A DNA stretch of 40,915 bases from Spirobacillus cienkowskii (GTDB lineage Bacteria > Bdellovibrionota_B > Oligoflexia > Silvanigrellales > Silvanigrellaceae), in contig QOVW01000076.1 in the NCBI GenBank assembly GCA_003339605.1, positions 1 through 40,915 on the forward strand. The letters are read 5' to 3'. The position numbers and the translations under genes were made by a program. Below are positions 1 through 8,577 of the stretch, piece by piece; the stretch's first letter is position 1; each line of letters begins with the position of its first letter. A model generated the notes under the pieces. The model made no database searches and had not been told where the DNA came from. It worked only from the letters and a program-made list of their open reading frames with translations.

Positions 1-65
1 GTGGTTGGAATCAATTAACACAAAAAATTGTCAAGTCAATTATGAATTCAAAACCTAAGGCAAGC

Positions 66-323
66 TTATGTTAAAAACTTAGTGGACGGCGTATTATTAT
101 CGATTTCGGCAATTATTGTGAAGGCGGAAGTAAATTTGATATCATAAATTGTTTTGTCAATTTCTTTAATAACTTCTGTACTCAATCGATATTCAGGATT
201 AACTAAATTCGTTGCATTGATTGAGTCAAATAGGTTGTTAGCAAATTCTTTTTTTCCGCATGATATTTCAAAGTATATCAATGTAGCAGTAATTGCTAAT
301 CCAATTATAATTTTCTTTTTCAT
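66..323 (-). CDS. Small exported protein, possible lipoprotein, unknown function
   Basis: An 85-residue protein beginning MKKK, followed by a hydrophobic stretch of about 17 residues that ends in ISCGKK. This looks like a signal peptide. The Cys could be a lipidation site, but position -3 is Glu, so the lipobox is poor. The remaining ~60 residues are polar and match no family I recognise. I chose the second ATG (323) because AGG lies seven bases upstream of it; an in-frame ATG four codons earlier (335) has no ribosome site. The gene starts 28 bases after the LysM gene on the same strand, so the two are probably co-transcribed. It probably acts in the periplasm or at a membrane (inference). 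Confidence 0.5.
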   Translation of the reverse strand: MKKKIIIGLAITATLIYFEISCGKKEFANNLFDSINATNLVNPEYRLSTEVIKEIDKTIYDIKFTSAFTIIAEIDNNTPSTKFLT

Positions 324-350
324 TTCATACCTCATAAAAATTAATTACTC

Positions 351-1163
351 TCAAATTCCAGTATCATTTGAGAGTAAGAGAGGGGAATTTTGCAAATTGC
401 AACAACGATTATTTAAATCCCATAACCATATTGTACAAATTGGATCAGGCTTACAGTAGTGACCATAATCAGGTAAAAGTTGTTCTGCATGTTCAAAAAT
501 TGAAACTGAAGTACTATGCATATTATTTGAAGAATTGTGTTCTTCTTTGCTATTCGCAATTGGATTGTGTGATTCTTGTTTATTTGAATGCAGTATTTCT
601 TTGGATTCAGAAATTGAAGAATTGTTTTTGGGAACTTGAATTTCTGTTGTTGAAGGTTTAAAAATTTGTGTTTGTTCTGTTTTTTGTGGTTTGTCAAATT
701 CAAATGGATTGTTTGATTTAAACAAAACTTCTTCTTTCTTTTTTGGTGTTTCTAATTTTTCTTTTTTAACCTCTTTGTTGATTTCAGATGCAATGGGTTT
801 TACTTTTTGAACTTTATCTTTTGTGATTTTATCTTTTTGAATTTTTGTAGCTGATTGCGATTTATTATTTTCTGTGTTCATCAAGTGTTTAGGAATTATC
901 AATATTTCACCAACAAAAATTAGGTTGCCATTATGCGTTTGTTTCTTAGGATTTAATTTTAGAGCTTCGGCAAGTGCGCCAGTGTTTCCATAAATTGGTT
1001 TAATTCTATGTTTTTTAAGAATTTTAATCAGCGTATCATGCTCTTTAACCTTATATTCTATTGTTTCTGAATTGGTTTGGGCGTATAGAAATGGAACAGA
1101 TGATAATAAGCAAATCGTGAAATGTATTTTTAATAATATTATGATTTTTAACGCTATTTGCAT
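351..1163 (-). CDS. LysM-domain exported protein
   Basis: A 270-residue protein with an N-terminal signal peptide (hydrophobic core, ending around FLYAQ). A LysM-like domain follows at about residues 35-95: it opens YKVKEHDTL and closes with the typical GEILIIPK strand. LysM domains bind the glycan of peptidoglycan, so a periplasmic or envelope location is likely. The rest is a long low-complexity region rich in Lys, Glu, Gln, Ser and Asn, then a Cys-containing tail with no recognised enzyme domain. Start at 1163 is chosen for GGAG nine bases upstream; a TTG nine codons earlier is also in frame. It is the first gene of a likely two-gene unit with the small exported protein downstream. The loose linker and lack of a catalytic domain suggest a structural or anchoring role (inference). 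Confidence 0.7.
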   Translation of the reverse strand: MQIALKIIILLKIHFTICLLSSVPFLYAQTNSETIEYKVKEHDTLIKILKKHRIKPIYGNTGALAEALKLNPKKQTHNGNLIFVGEILIIPKHLMNTENNKSQSATKIQKDKITKDKVQKVKPIASEINKEVKKEKLETPKKKEEVLFKSNNPFEFDKPQKTEQTQIFKPSTTEIQVPKNNSSISESKEILHSNKQESHNPIANSKEEHNSSNNMHSTSVSIFEHAEQLLPDYGHYCKPDPICTIWLWDLNNRCCNLQNSPLLLSNDTGI

Positions 1164-1281
1164 CCGCAAATTCTCCAGCACATAAGTCAATTAACTAACA
1201 TTTTGTTCGGAAAAATTTTCAGCATTCTAAAAGAAATTTAATAAAATTAATAAGAAAAAAGATAAGACATTCTTAAGTTAT

Positions 1282-1923
1282 TTAAATTTTTGAAGAAAAA
1301 TTTTGATGACTCAACGAGCACGATGGAGAGTGAGCTATGAGCTTGGGAGTTCCCGAAATATCGTAATGATTTAAATCTGTTCCACATTCAGAACAGAGCC
1401 CCTTGCAATTTGGGCGGCAAAGAGGCAACTCTGGAATTGCGCAGTACAAAGTATCCAACAGCAATTCATCAAGAACTATAGAACTTCCCTGAAATGTATA
1501 TGTTTCTAAATCTGATGCAGAAAACTCAAACTCTTCATCGAGATTTTGCGAATGTATGCCTAACTTATTATACTGCGTACTTTGATAAGAGTTTTTAGAA
1601 ACATAAAACGCATTCATTTCGGCAGAAACCTCGTCTTCAAAATTGTGAAGAGAACGAACACATTCTAGTTTTATACAAAAGGACAAGCGTCCTTGAATAC
1701 GAAATAACGCGTCTTCTCTTGTAATTGTTATGGATCCAAATATTTTGGGGTTTCCAAGAGCGTCATTTGTAATTTCATTTTCGTGAAAAAAATGCGCCAT
1801 GCCATCTGTCATGAGCGATTGAAAATGTAGGTTGCTGCTGTCGTCTGGGTTGGGGAAATTGCCAAAAGTGATGTGCAGTGCTTCGCCAATTTTTGATAAT
1901 GGTACTGAAATATTGCTTTTCAT
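1282..1923 (-). CDS. DUF177 / YceD family protein
   Basis: A 213-residue protein with the diagnostic C-terminal Cys cluster of DUF177/YceD, CRPNCKGLCSECG, preceded by a stretch rich in Asp, Glu and Leu. Family members are linked to large-subunit rRNA and ribosomal protein L32 accumulation, and the gene usually sits directly upstream of rpmF. Here no rpmF follows: the next ~90 bases hold no L32-like reading frame. I chose the ATG at 1923 because AGGA lies eight bases upstream; the longer frame from 2025 has no such site and adds a non-homologous-looking head. It appears monocistronic, separated by 118 bases from the LysM gene. Confidence 0.75.
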   Translation of the reverse strand: MKSNISVPLSKIGEALHITFGNFPNPDDSSNLHFQSLMTDGMAHFFHENEITNDALGNPKIFGSITITREDALFRIQGRLSFCIKLECVRSLHNFEDEVSAEMNAFYVSKNSYQSTQYNKLGIHSQNLDEEFEFSASDLETYTFQGSSIVLDELLLDTLYCAIPELPLCRPNCKGLCSECGTDLNHYDISGTPKLIAHSPSCSLSHQNFSSKI

Positions 1924-2030
1924 GAAAGTTATCCTAATTTTTTTCTTAAAGTCTAAATTGAGGCAGCAGGGTATTGCCCAATAATTCCTCTTAAAGCAGC
2001 TAACAGATCTTATTTTCTTTTCCAAGTTCT

Positions 2031-2430
2031 ATTTGAATGACTTTTCCTTCTCAATTTTAAGCCAAAATAAAGTTCCAATTGAGAGTGCAATTTTTTTTTA
2101 AAATTAAAAGTCCATGTAAAAAATGGCTCTCAAAAATGCCAGTTTTTACTTTTGGTCATTTGTACTAAAAATTCCTGTTGTGCATACATTAAAGAGAGCG
2201 AGTTAAGACTTATCATTTTAGCATTTTTTGATAGTTTTTGCGCATTCTCTATTTAATTTAAAAAAAAAGCGGTGAAAAAGGGTTAAATTTTTTTAATTTT
2301 TTATATTAAATTAAAAAATACCAAAAATACCTATTTAACATCTTACATTTTTGGTATTTTCGATGTCAAAAATACATTTTTGGTATATTATTTAAACTAA
2401 TCGAGAACGTTTTAATAGGAGTCAAAGTTT
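2031..2430. other. Intergenic region upstream of flbD
   Basis: About 400 very AT-rich bases between divergent genes (DUF177 leftward, flbD rightward). I see no gene in it. The right third contains the repeat cluster listed separately at 2315-2386. AGGAG at about 2418 is the flbD ribosome site. No convincing sigma-70 or sigma-54 promoter could be assigned by eye. Confidence 0.5.
2315..2386. promoter_or_regulatory. Candidate operator cluster upstream of flbD
   Basis: A perfect 14-base inverted repeat joins 2315-2328 (AAAATACCAAAAAT) with 2347-2360. The sequence ACATTTTTGGTAT occurs at 2345-2357 and again, identically, at 2374-2386, 29 bases on. A third palindrome, CAAAAAT-AC-ATTTTTG, spans 2367-2382. 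The shared core is ACCAAAAAT. Three related copies within about 70 bases, ending 45 bases before the flbD start, suggest a regulator binding site array. A hairpin in the flbD mRNA leader is an alternative. No known regulator consensus was matched. Confidence 0.45.
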
Positions 2431-2676
2431 GTGATTAAATTAACAAAGATTGATGGACATGAAATTCATATTAACCATTGTAATATTCAATGGATTGAAA
2501 CACTTCCTGATACAACAATTACAATCTTAAGTGGTGCTAGAATAATTGTTAAAGAGTCGTTAAATGAGGTGTTGCGGCTAATTGATGAAAGAATAAATTA
2601 CGAAAATAGTTTTTGTTTAAACAATGATTTTAATATTTCTCATATTAATAGCGAAAAATTGCCTCACATGACATAA
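2431..2676 (+). CDS. flbD: Flagellar protein FlbD
   Basis: An 81-residue protein whose first ~55 residues fit the FlbD family: MIKLTKIDG at the start, then IQWIETLPDTTITI and the VKES segment followed by a short helix. The start is GTG at 2431 with AGGAG about eight bases upstream. The tail beyond residue 55 is not conserved family sequence as far as I can tell. FlbD is commonly encoded near flagellar hook or motor genes (often before motA/motB); none is seen nearby, so this copy is detached from a flagellar cluster. The molecular role of small FlbD proteins is poorly defined. The downstream exported TPR-like gene starts 59 bases later on the same strand and may be co-transcribed. Confidence 0.8.
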   Translation: MIKLTKIDGHEIHINHCNIQWIETLPDTTITILSGARIIVKESLNEVLRLIDERINYENSFCLNNDFNISHINSEKLPHMT

Positions 2677-2735
2677 TCACGAAATTTGCAAATTTAAATG
2701 GAATTATTTTTGATGCTTTCCGATACTTCATCAAA

Positions 2736-5525
2736 ATGAGGAATGATTCGGTGCATCAAATCTTTTGTTACTTTTTACTTGGATTTATTATTAATTTATT
2801 TATCAATTTTAAGTTTCTGTATGCACAAAGTTGGCCAACTTTGTACACACAAGAAGACATTATTCCGCAAAAAAAGAGTGATCTAAAAGAAATTGAAAAA
2901 ATTAAAACAAAAAATATTAGCAAAATACCAGAAAATAAAATTAGAGAAAAAATATTTAATTCTTATTATTTCATCTTAGATTTTGTAAGTAGCACCAAAG
3001 GTGAATTGCCAAAAAACTGGATAGATTCAAAAAAAGAACCAGAAAAATCTTTAATCTATGGTTTTCCTCCAGAACTTAAAAGACCTTCTGTTCCAATTTA
3101 CTTTCCTGATTTTAATTTAACAAAGCTAGCGTTTTTTATATCTGATGATCCCTACATTTCTAGGCTAAATATGTGCCAAGACTTTTGGATTCAAAATAGA
3201 CTTCAAAAATCATATGATTGCTTTTTCTTTTTGCAAATGGACTTAGCAAAAGACAATGTTCCAATTTCATCGTTGATTCGATTGCAAACAAATATCCTAC
3301 AGGCCTTTCTTTTTTTGCACTTAGCGACAAACGATGTGAATAATTTATATATTTGGAATGCAAAATTTGTGCCGCCTTCTCCCCAAGAATTTACCGAAGG
3401 TGACCATTATGCAATGGCTAGAGTGTTGTTTTCTTATATTGCTACCAAAGTTGATGACAGTACCTATCTTCCAACTAAAAAGAATGCATCTGTTATTAAT
3501 GAAATTTATGATAATATCTATGATTCACCAGTATATTTTAAGGAGACTAAAAAGATAGCTGGAAAAAAAACAAGTATAACCCACTTACAGGAACCTATCG
3601 ATTCTATAAAGTGGATTCAAACAGTTATGCCATTGGTGTATTATAATTCGATGGTGATGAACCAAGGTGTGATGATTTGGGATCGAGCATTTACTTCTGC
3701 GTGGAAATTAGAAAACTACTACGCGAGGTTTGACTACCCAAAAATGCCAGAAGGCTCACCTTTGGTTGTTGAGTCGCCAAGCAAAGTGACTAGCCCAATT
3801 TTTATAGCACCAAGAAATAATACCGACATTTTAAGTTCGGCAGACTTGTTTCGTTCTCTCGCTATGCTCATTGGCAAAGATCCTGGTAAAGCATTTGAAC
3901 ATACATCATCGGGAATTTTCCGGAAAGCCCATCCCGAATTAACCGCGCTGCACTTTCATGTGACAGGGAATACATATTTTGATTTGGATTTGTTACGTTG
4001 GTCTCGTCGGTCGTATTCTTGGGCCGAATTGTATTCAAAGTCATTTTCTGAAAAAGTTCCGAGTAACTTAATCTATGGCGCCGAAAGTGCATTTTGGGCG
4101 GGTCAATATGAAGTTGCAAAAAATGCATATATTCAGTTTTTAACTATAGCTGGAGATAAAGTGTATTCACCTTGGGCAAATTTAAGACTTGCAGAGATTG
4201 AAGAGCTCAATGGAAATCAGACGTTTGCTAAAAATAAATATGAGCAGATTTTAAGAAATTTCGACATGCATCCTGTGGCTGATGAAGCACAGGTAAGATT
4301 ATTTTGTCTTTATGAAAAAAATCTTACTAAAAATGCAAAAATGGTTGAATACAATAAAGTATTAGAAAGAATTAAAACAGCACGCGATGTCCTCAAAAAG
4401 CAGGCAAAAACATGTATGCTTAGAGCTGATTTAACAAAAATGCAAGAAGAGTCATTTAAAGATAACAAAGCTTCTGTTGAAGAAAAATCAAATAAACAAA
4501 TTGAGGCAATTAATAACTTTGCGAAGGAGTTTCCAAATAATGAATTTATGGTGTTATTTACGGATAGAATAAAAGAATTGGAACTATTTAAAGCACCTCT
4601 ATTTGCAGAGCACAACAAATGCATTCAACTCATCGATTTTTTTGTTAAAAATAGAGATTCGTTGAATAATTTATCTCTTAATAATCATCATTTCATTGGT
4701 GGATTGAAATGGGATAATGTTGATCGTTTAAAGGTTCTGCGGTGTGCTGCTTTTGTGGGAAATATTGATGTTTGGAAAGAAATGAGGAGTCATGAAGTCG
4801 GAAAAGATGGCGTGCCTCTGCACTCAACTTTTTATAATCTTTCTCTTAAACCGTCTGTCAGCAATGCATTAAAAGCTTATATGCAATTAAAAAATACGAG
4901 TTCATTATGGATTAATAAGGTTAAAAAAATTGAAAAATCGAGTTTTGAAGTGATTGATCGTGATGATTTTTGGGAAATGCTGACGTTAAGGGAATTACTG
5001 AAATACAATCTAACGATGTCAGAGTCTGCGCAGTCATTGATTGATAATGCAGTTGCAGTTGATATGTTTGCCAACCCTAAACTCATTTATTCTTCAGACA
5101 CATTTTGTTTTTGGATGTTAAAAGCTTCACGTCAATTTAATACAGCAAACTGGGAAAGCATCGCTAAAACAAAAACTAAAAATGAATGGACACTTTTATT
5201 AACTGATGAAAAAATTCAAAAAAATCAACCATGTGAAGCTTCTTTTGCCAAAAAATTAAATACTCATGCATTAACCAATTCTTCTGTTTTTTTAGATACA
5301 TACATCTTGTTGCCGTTTTTAGAAAAGGTAGGGGTTGCAGACGCTTCTGAAGATTGGCTGTGGTATGTGCAGAGAATAGAAAAAAATTTAGGATCAAATA
5401 ATCCTGAAATTATTAATATTTATAAAAATTTATTGGATAAATCCAAAAGTGCTCTTGTCAAGGAAGCGTCGAGATTATGGATACAAAAAAACATTCCTTC
5501 TGAGTCTGAGAAATTATTGTGGTAG
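2736..5525 (+). CDS. Large exported TPR-like protein, unknown function
   Basis: A 929-residue protein with a signal-peptide-like N-terminus (hydrophobic core at about residues 9-28, then LYAQ). It is mostly alpha-helical in character. Around residues 445-525 two adjacent helix pairs have TPR-like spacing (GAESAFWAGQYEVAKNAY; LRLAEIEELNGNQTFAKNKY). The N-terminal third also has short repeat-like helices with DCFFFLQ. No catalytic motif is recognised. Overall form resembles the periplasmic TPR-rich proteins common in Bdellovibrio-type genomes; that comparison is inference. The ATG at 2736 lacks a clear ribosome site, but the signal peptide starts right there, which supports it. It lies after flbD and before two small coupled genes on the same strand, so all four may form one unit. 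Confidence 0.65.
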   Translation: MRNDSVHQIFCYFLLGFIINLFINFKFLYAQSWPTLYTQEDIIPQKKSDLKEIEKIKTKNISKIPENKIREKIFNSYYFILDFVSSTKGELPKNWIDSKKEPEKSLIYGFPPELKRPSVPIYFPDFNLTKLAFFISDDPYISRLNMCQDFWIQNRLQKSYDCFFFLQMDLAKDNVPISSLIRLQTNILQAFLFLHLATNDVNNLYIWNAKFVPPSPQEFTEGDHYAMARVLFSYIATKVDDSTYLPTKKNASVINEIYDNIYDSPVYFKETKKIAGKKTSITHLQEPIDSIKWIQTVMPLVYYNSMVMNQGVMIWDRAFTSAWKLENYYARFDYPKMPEGSPLVVESPSKVTSPIFIAPRNNTDILSSADLFRSLAMLIGKDPGKAFEHTSSGIFRKAHPELTALHFHVTGNTYFDLDLLRWSRRSYSWAELYSKSFSEKVPSNLIYGAESAFWAGQYEVAKNAYIQFLTIAGDKVYSPWANLRLAEIEELNGNQTFAKNKYEQILRNFDMHPVADEAQVRLFCLYEKNLTKNAKMVEYNKVLERIKTARDVLKKQAKTCMLRADLTKMQEESFKDNKASVEEKSNKQIEAINNFAKEFPNNEFMVLFTDRIKELELFKAPLFAEHNKCIQLIDFFVKNRDSLNNLSLNNHHFIGGLKWDNVDRLKVLRCAAFVGNIDVWKEMRSHEVGKDGVPLHSTFYNLSLKPSVSNALKAYMQLKNTSSLWINKVKKIEKSSFEVIDRDDFWEMLTLRELLKYNLTMSESAQSLIDNAVAVDMFANPKLIYSSDTFCFWMLKASRQFNTANWESIAKTKTKNEWTLLLTDEKIQKNQPCEASFAKKLNTHALTNSSVFLDTYILLPFLEKVGVADASEDWLWYVQRIEKNLGSNNPEIINIYKNLLDKSKSALVKEASRLWIQKNIPSESEKLLW

Positions 5526-5559
5526 TATAATTGTTAACATAGCATTCATTGAGGTGTGC

Positions 5560-5868
5560 ATGGGTGATTTGATTGAGTTCTTGAAGAAAAAGCAACAACG
5601 AAGCAAAAAAAAGCAAACAGCTTCATCGAAAAAGCCACCAGATGTTCAATCAATTAGGTTATGGCGTTTTTCTATGGAAATTGATGACTTAATTAAAAAA
5701 GGAGTTGTGCATGATTCTTTATCTCCAGACGAAATTGCTGCTGTGCTTTCACACAGATTAGGAACCTTGATATCTTGTTGCGATCAACCAATAGAATTAA
5801 CTAGATTTTGTAATGATATTATTGAAAGATTAAATTTACCAAAACCAAAAACAGGTGAGCCTGCATGA
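5560..5868 (+). CDS. Small basic protein, unknown function
   Basis: A 102-residue cytoplasmic protein with a Lys-rich N-terminal region (about residues 8-24, KKKQQRSKKKQ) followed by a predicted helical domain (LWRFSMEIDDLIKKG, then LSPDEIAAVLSHRLG). I recognise no family. A longer frame opens at 5449 inside the preceding gene, but the ATG at 5560 has GAGGTG four to eight bases upstream and is preferred. It begins 35 bases after the exported TPR-like gene. Its stop overlaps the next start by four bases (ATGA at 5865), so translation of the two is probably coupled and the products may work together. Confidence 0.55.
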   Translation: MGDLIEFLKKKQQRSKKKQTASSKKPPDVQSIRLWRFSMEIDDLIKKGVVHDSLSPDEIAAVLSHRLGTLISCCDQPIELTRFCNDIIERLNLPKPKTGEPA

Positions 5869-6356
5869 CCAATCCATTAACCTTTGAGTGGAAAAAAGAC
5901 AATTATGTTGCAATTAGTGGAATAGTTGACGAAAATGCGGATTTTAGTGAATTGTATTTAAAAAAATTTGAAGTGTTATTTATTGATCTTAAAAAAATAT
6001 TAAGAATGAATAGTAGCGGAGTTAGAAATTGGGTGATTGCCCTCAATAAATTAAAAGATGTAGAGCTTCATTACATCAATTGCTCCTTTCCGGTTGTTGA
6101 TCAATTATCGATGGTTCCTGAGTTTTTAACAAAAAAAACCTTTGTAGAATCATTTGATGCGCGGTATGTTTGTGAAAACTGCAACACGTCATATGTTTTT
6201 ACATTAATAGTCGGTTTTGATATTCAGGCTGGTTTGCCCCAATATTTAGATGGTCCAGATAAATTTTGTTCAAATTGTAAAGCCAAGCTTGAATTTGATC
6301 ACAATCCTGATAGTTATTTATATTTTTTAAGTAACCTAAAAAACACAAAAAAATAA
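5865..6356 (+). CDS. STAS-like domain protein with C-terminal zinc ribbon
   Basis: A 163-residue protein. Residues about 1-95 look like a STAS-type fold: a strand (FEVLFIDLKKI) followed by MNSSGVRNWV, where STAS proteins carry the conserved Ser/Gly turn that is phosphorylated in anti-sigma antagonists. The C-terminal part has two Cys pairs, CENC at about residue 104 and CSNC at about 138, spaced like a zinc ribbon. The combination suggests a non-canonical STAS regulator or scaffold rather than a classical SpoIIAA. No anti-sigma kinase is adjacent. It is translationally coupled to the preceding small basic protein. Domain assignment is by eye. Confidence 0.5.
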   Translation: MTNPLTFEWKKDNYVAISGIVDENADFSELYLKKFEVLFIDLKKILRMNSSGVRNWVIALNKLKDVELHYINCSFPVVDQLSMVPEFLTKKTFVESFDARYVCENCNTSYVFTLIVGFDIQAGLPQYLDGPDKFCSNCKAKLEFDHNPDSYLYFLSNLKNTKK

Positions 6357-6448
6357 CAGCATCAATTTATTATAAATTCACTAGTGTAAATTTTAACAAC
6401 ACGATACAACTACTATCTTGTGGTTTCATAAGTATGGAAAGGGGTATT

Positions 6449-7654
6449 ATGAATAATTATGAAAACGAATTTAATTCTTGGTTACTAAATTTAAATCCCT
6501 TCTCTCTTACAAAAAATGATGATTTAAAAAAAATTCTTATAGAAAAAAATCAAGAAATATTTGATTTTACGATTGGAGATCCCAAAGAGCCAACCCCTGA
6601 GTTTATTCGTAAAGCATTATCGCAAAATATTGATGCAGTAAGTCAATATCCATTAAATAATGGAAGTTTAGAGTTGCGACAAACATGTTCAAATTGGGCA
6701 CAGCGGCGATTATCTGTTGATTTAAATCCAAATTTACAAATTATTACTTCAAATGGAAGTAAAGAAGCAATTTTTCATATTCCCCAAATTTTATTTAACG
6801 CGGCTTCTGCTAAAAAAATTGTTGTATTTCCTGAACCTGGTTATCCAGTCTATAAAGCAGGAACAATTTTAGCAGGAGGTGTTCCCTATGCCATTCCGTT
6901 GAGTAAGAAAAAAAATTATGTATTTGATCCTCAAGATATACCAAACGAGATAGCTCCCCACATTGCTGCTGTTTGGTTATGTTACCCACACAATCCTACT
7001 GGGGCAACAATTTCATTCCAACAAATGCAAGCAATATATGAATGGGCTTTAAAATTTAATATCATTTTATTATCGGATGAATGTTATATTGATATGTTCT
7101 ATCAAGGAAAAGAAAAACCACATTCATTTCTTGAAATCGCAAAAAATTTTGATTTAAAAAATTTAATTTGCTTTTTTTCATTGAGTAAAAGAAGCGGAAT
7201 GACGGGGTATCGTTCTGGATTTGTAGCTGGTCAAACGGAACTCATTTCTTTATTTGCAAAATATCGTTTAAATGTTGGTTTAGGAACACCAGATTTTGTG
7301 CAAAAGGCTGCCGTTGTTGCTTGGCAAGATGATAAGCATGTGTTGGAGAGAAACTCAATATTTAAACAAAAAAGAGATATTGTTGATAAATTTTGTTTAA
7401 AAAATAAAATTAAAGTTTTACCGAGCAACGCAACTTTTTATGTGTGGGGAGAGATTCCTAAAAAATTTAATTCTGATAAAGAATTTATAGAAGAGTTGTT
7501 TATGCAAACTGGGATTCTTTTAACTGCTGGATCGAGTTTTGGAAACTCATGTTTTAAAAACTTTAGAATGGCCTTGGTTCCAACTGTCGAAAAAATTAAA
7601 GAATGTTTAGAAATTTGGCAAGAAAAAATTGATTTGGGAGAGTTTAAATTATGA
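6449..7654 (+). CDS. dapC: N-succinyldiaminopimelate aminotransferase, PLP class I/II
   Basis: A 401-residue fold-type I aminotransferase. Visible signatures are FTIGDPKEPTP near the N-terminus, the substrate/PLP segment CYPHNPTGA, the aspartate in LLSDECYID, and the PLP lysine in SLSKRSGMTGYRSG (Lys247). It would transfer an amino group from glutamate to N-succinyl-2-amino-6-ketopimelate in lysine/DAP synthesis. The family alone does not fix the substrate. The assignment rests on translational coupling to dapD, whose ATG overlaps this stop by four bases. ATG 6449 is preferred over 6434 because GGAAAGGGG precedes it by about five bases. The product is cytoplasmic. Confidence 0.8.
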   Translation: MNNYENEFNSWLLNLNPFSLTKNDDLKKILIEKNQEIFDFTIGDPKEPTPEFIRKALSQNIDAVSQYPLNNGSLELRQTCSNWAQRRLSVDLNPNLQIITSNGSKEAIFHIPQILFNAASAKKIVVFPEPGYPVYKAGTILAGGVPYAIPLSKKKNYVFDPQDIPNEIAPHIAAVWLCYPHNPTGATISFQQMQAIYEWALKFNIILLSDECYIDMFYQGKEKPHSFLEIAKNFDLKNLICFFSLSKRSGMTGYRSGFVAGQTELISLFAKYRLNVGLGTPDFVQKAAVVAWQDDKHVLERNSIFKQKRDIVDKFCLKNKIKVLPSNATFYVWGEIPKKFNSDKEFIEELFMQTGILLTAGSSFGNSCFKNFRMALVPTVEKIKECLEIWQEKIDLGEFKL

Positions 7655-8577
7655 GTTTAGATGTTGAATACGAGTTAAAAGAATTAGAACATAAAATAAC
7701 AAGTGCATTTAACGATAATTCATTATTGCAAAATTTAAACATTCAAGATGCAATTGCAAAATGCTTACGCTTGATTGAATCTGGAAATTTAAGAGTGGCG
7801 TCACCTAAAAACTTGGGCCCTCACTGTGGTGAGGTTGAAATGGTGATGTTGCAAGATTGGGTAGTGCATAGTTGGGTTAAAAAAGCAATTCTTCTTGCAA
7901 TGAAAATTCGAACATCAGAAACATTTTATTGGGATTTAAAGAGTGCAGCGTCTTTATCAAATCAAGGAAGAGTTCATGCTGGGACATTGAGTTACCACGA
8001 TAAATTTGATGTCCGTCGTGATTTACCACAAAATGGTGTTCGCAATGTGTATGGTTCTATTGCGCGAGAAGGAGCCTACGTCGCCAAAAATGTAATTTTG
8101 ATGCCCAGTTTTGTTAATATTGGAGCTTGGATTGGAAACGGTACCATGATTGATACATGGGCAACAGCAGGGAGCTGTGCGCAAATTGGCAAAAATGTTC
8201 ATGTAGCGGGTGGTGTTGGAATTGGCGGTGTGCTTGAACCAGAAAATGCAAGACCTGTGTTAATTGGCGATAATGCTTTTTTAGGCAGTCGTGTGGTTGT
8301 TGTAGAAGGAACTGTTGTGGGAGAAGGAGCCGTACTTGGTGCCAACGTTTCGTTAACCTCTTCGACGCCAATTTATGATGTCACTCAAAAAGAAAAGGTT
8401 GAATACAGGGGAATTGTTCCGCCCCATGCCGTTGTTGTCGCTGGCACTCGTATGAAAGCATTTCCTGGTGGAGAAGTTCCGCTGCAATGTGCTTATATTA
8501 TTGCATACCGTAACTCTAAAACTGATGCAAAAATAAGTTTAAATGATGTGTTACGAGAAACGGGAATTCCCATTTAA
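7651..8577 (+). CDS. dapD: 2,3,4,5-tetrahydropyridine-2,6-dicarboxylate N-succinyltransferase
   Basis: A 308-residue DapD. The C-terminal two thirds is a left-handed beta-helix of hexapeptide repeats with strong DapD signatures: VYGSIAREGAYVAKNVILMP, FVNIGAWIGNGTMIDTWAT, GGVGIGGVLEP and IGDNAFLGSR. It transfers succinyl from succinyl-CoA to tetrahydrodipicolinate, an early step of the succinylase route to meso-DAP and lysine. It is somewhat longer than the ~274-residue E. coli enzyme, with extra sequence at the N-terminus. The start overlaps the dapC stop (ATGA), showing one operon. Its stop overlaps the stop of the convergent permease gene by four bases, leaving no room for an intergenic terminator. 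Confidence 0.95.
   Translation: MSLDVEYELKELEHKITSAFNDNSLLQNLNIQDAIAKCLRLIESGNLRVASPKNLGPHCGEVEMVMLQDWVVHSWVKKAILLAMKIRTSETFYWDLKSAASLSNQGRVHAGTLSYHDKFDVRRDLPQNGVRNVYGSIAREGAYVAKNVILMPSFVNIGAWIGNGTMIDTWATAGSCAQIGKNVHVAGGVGIGGVLEPENARPVLIGDNAFLGSRVVVVEGTVVGEGAVLGANVSLTSSTPIYDVTQKEKVEYRGIVPPHAVVVAGTRMKAFPGGEVPLQCAYIIAYRNSKTDAKISLNDVLRETGIPI

Noticed and set aside
1-65. Left edge of the window
   Set aside because: No frame, hairpin or repeat worth calling was seen.
154-459. Plus-strand frame opposite the small exported protein and LysM genes
   Set aside because: The minus-strand frames have signal peptides and ribosome sites; this one has neither.
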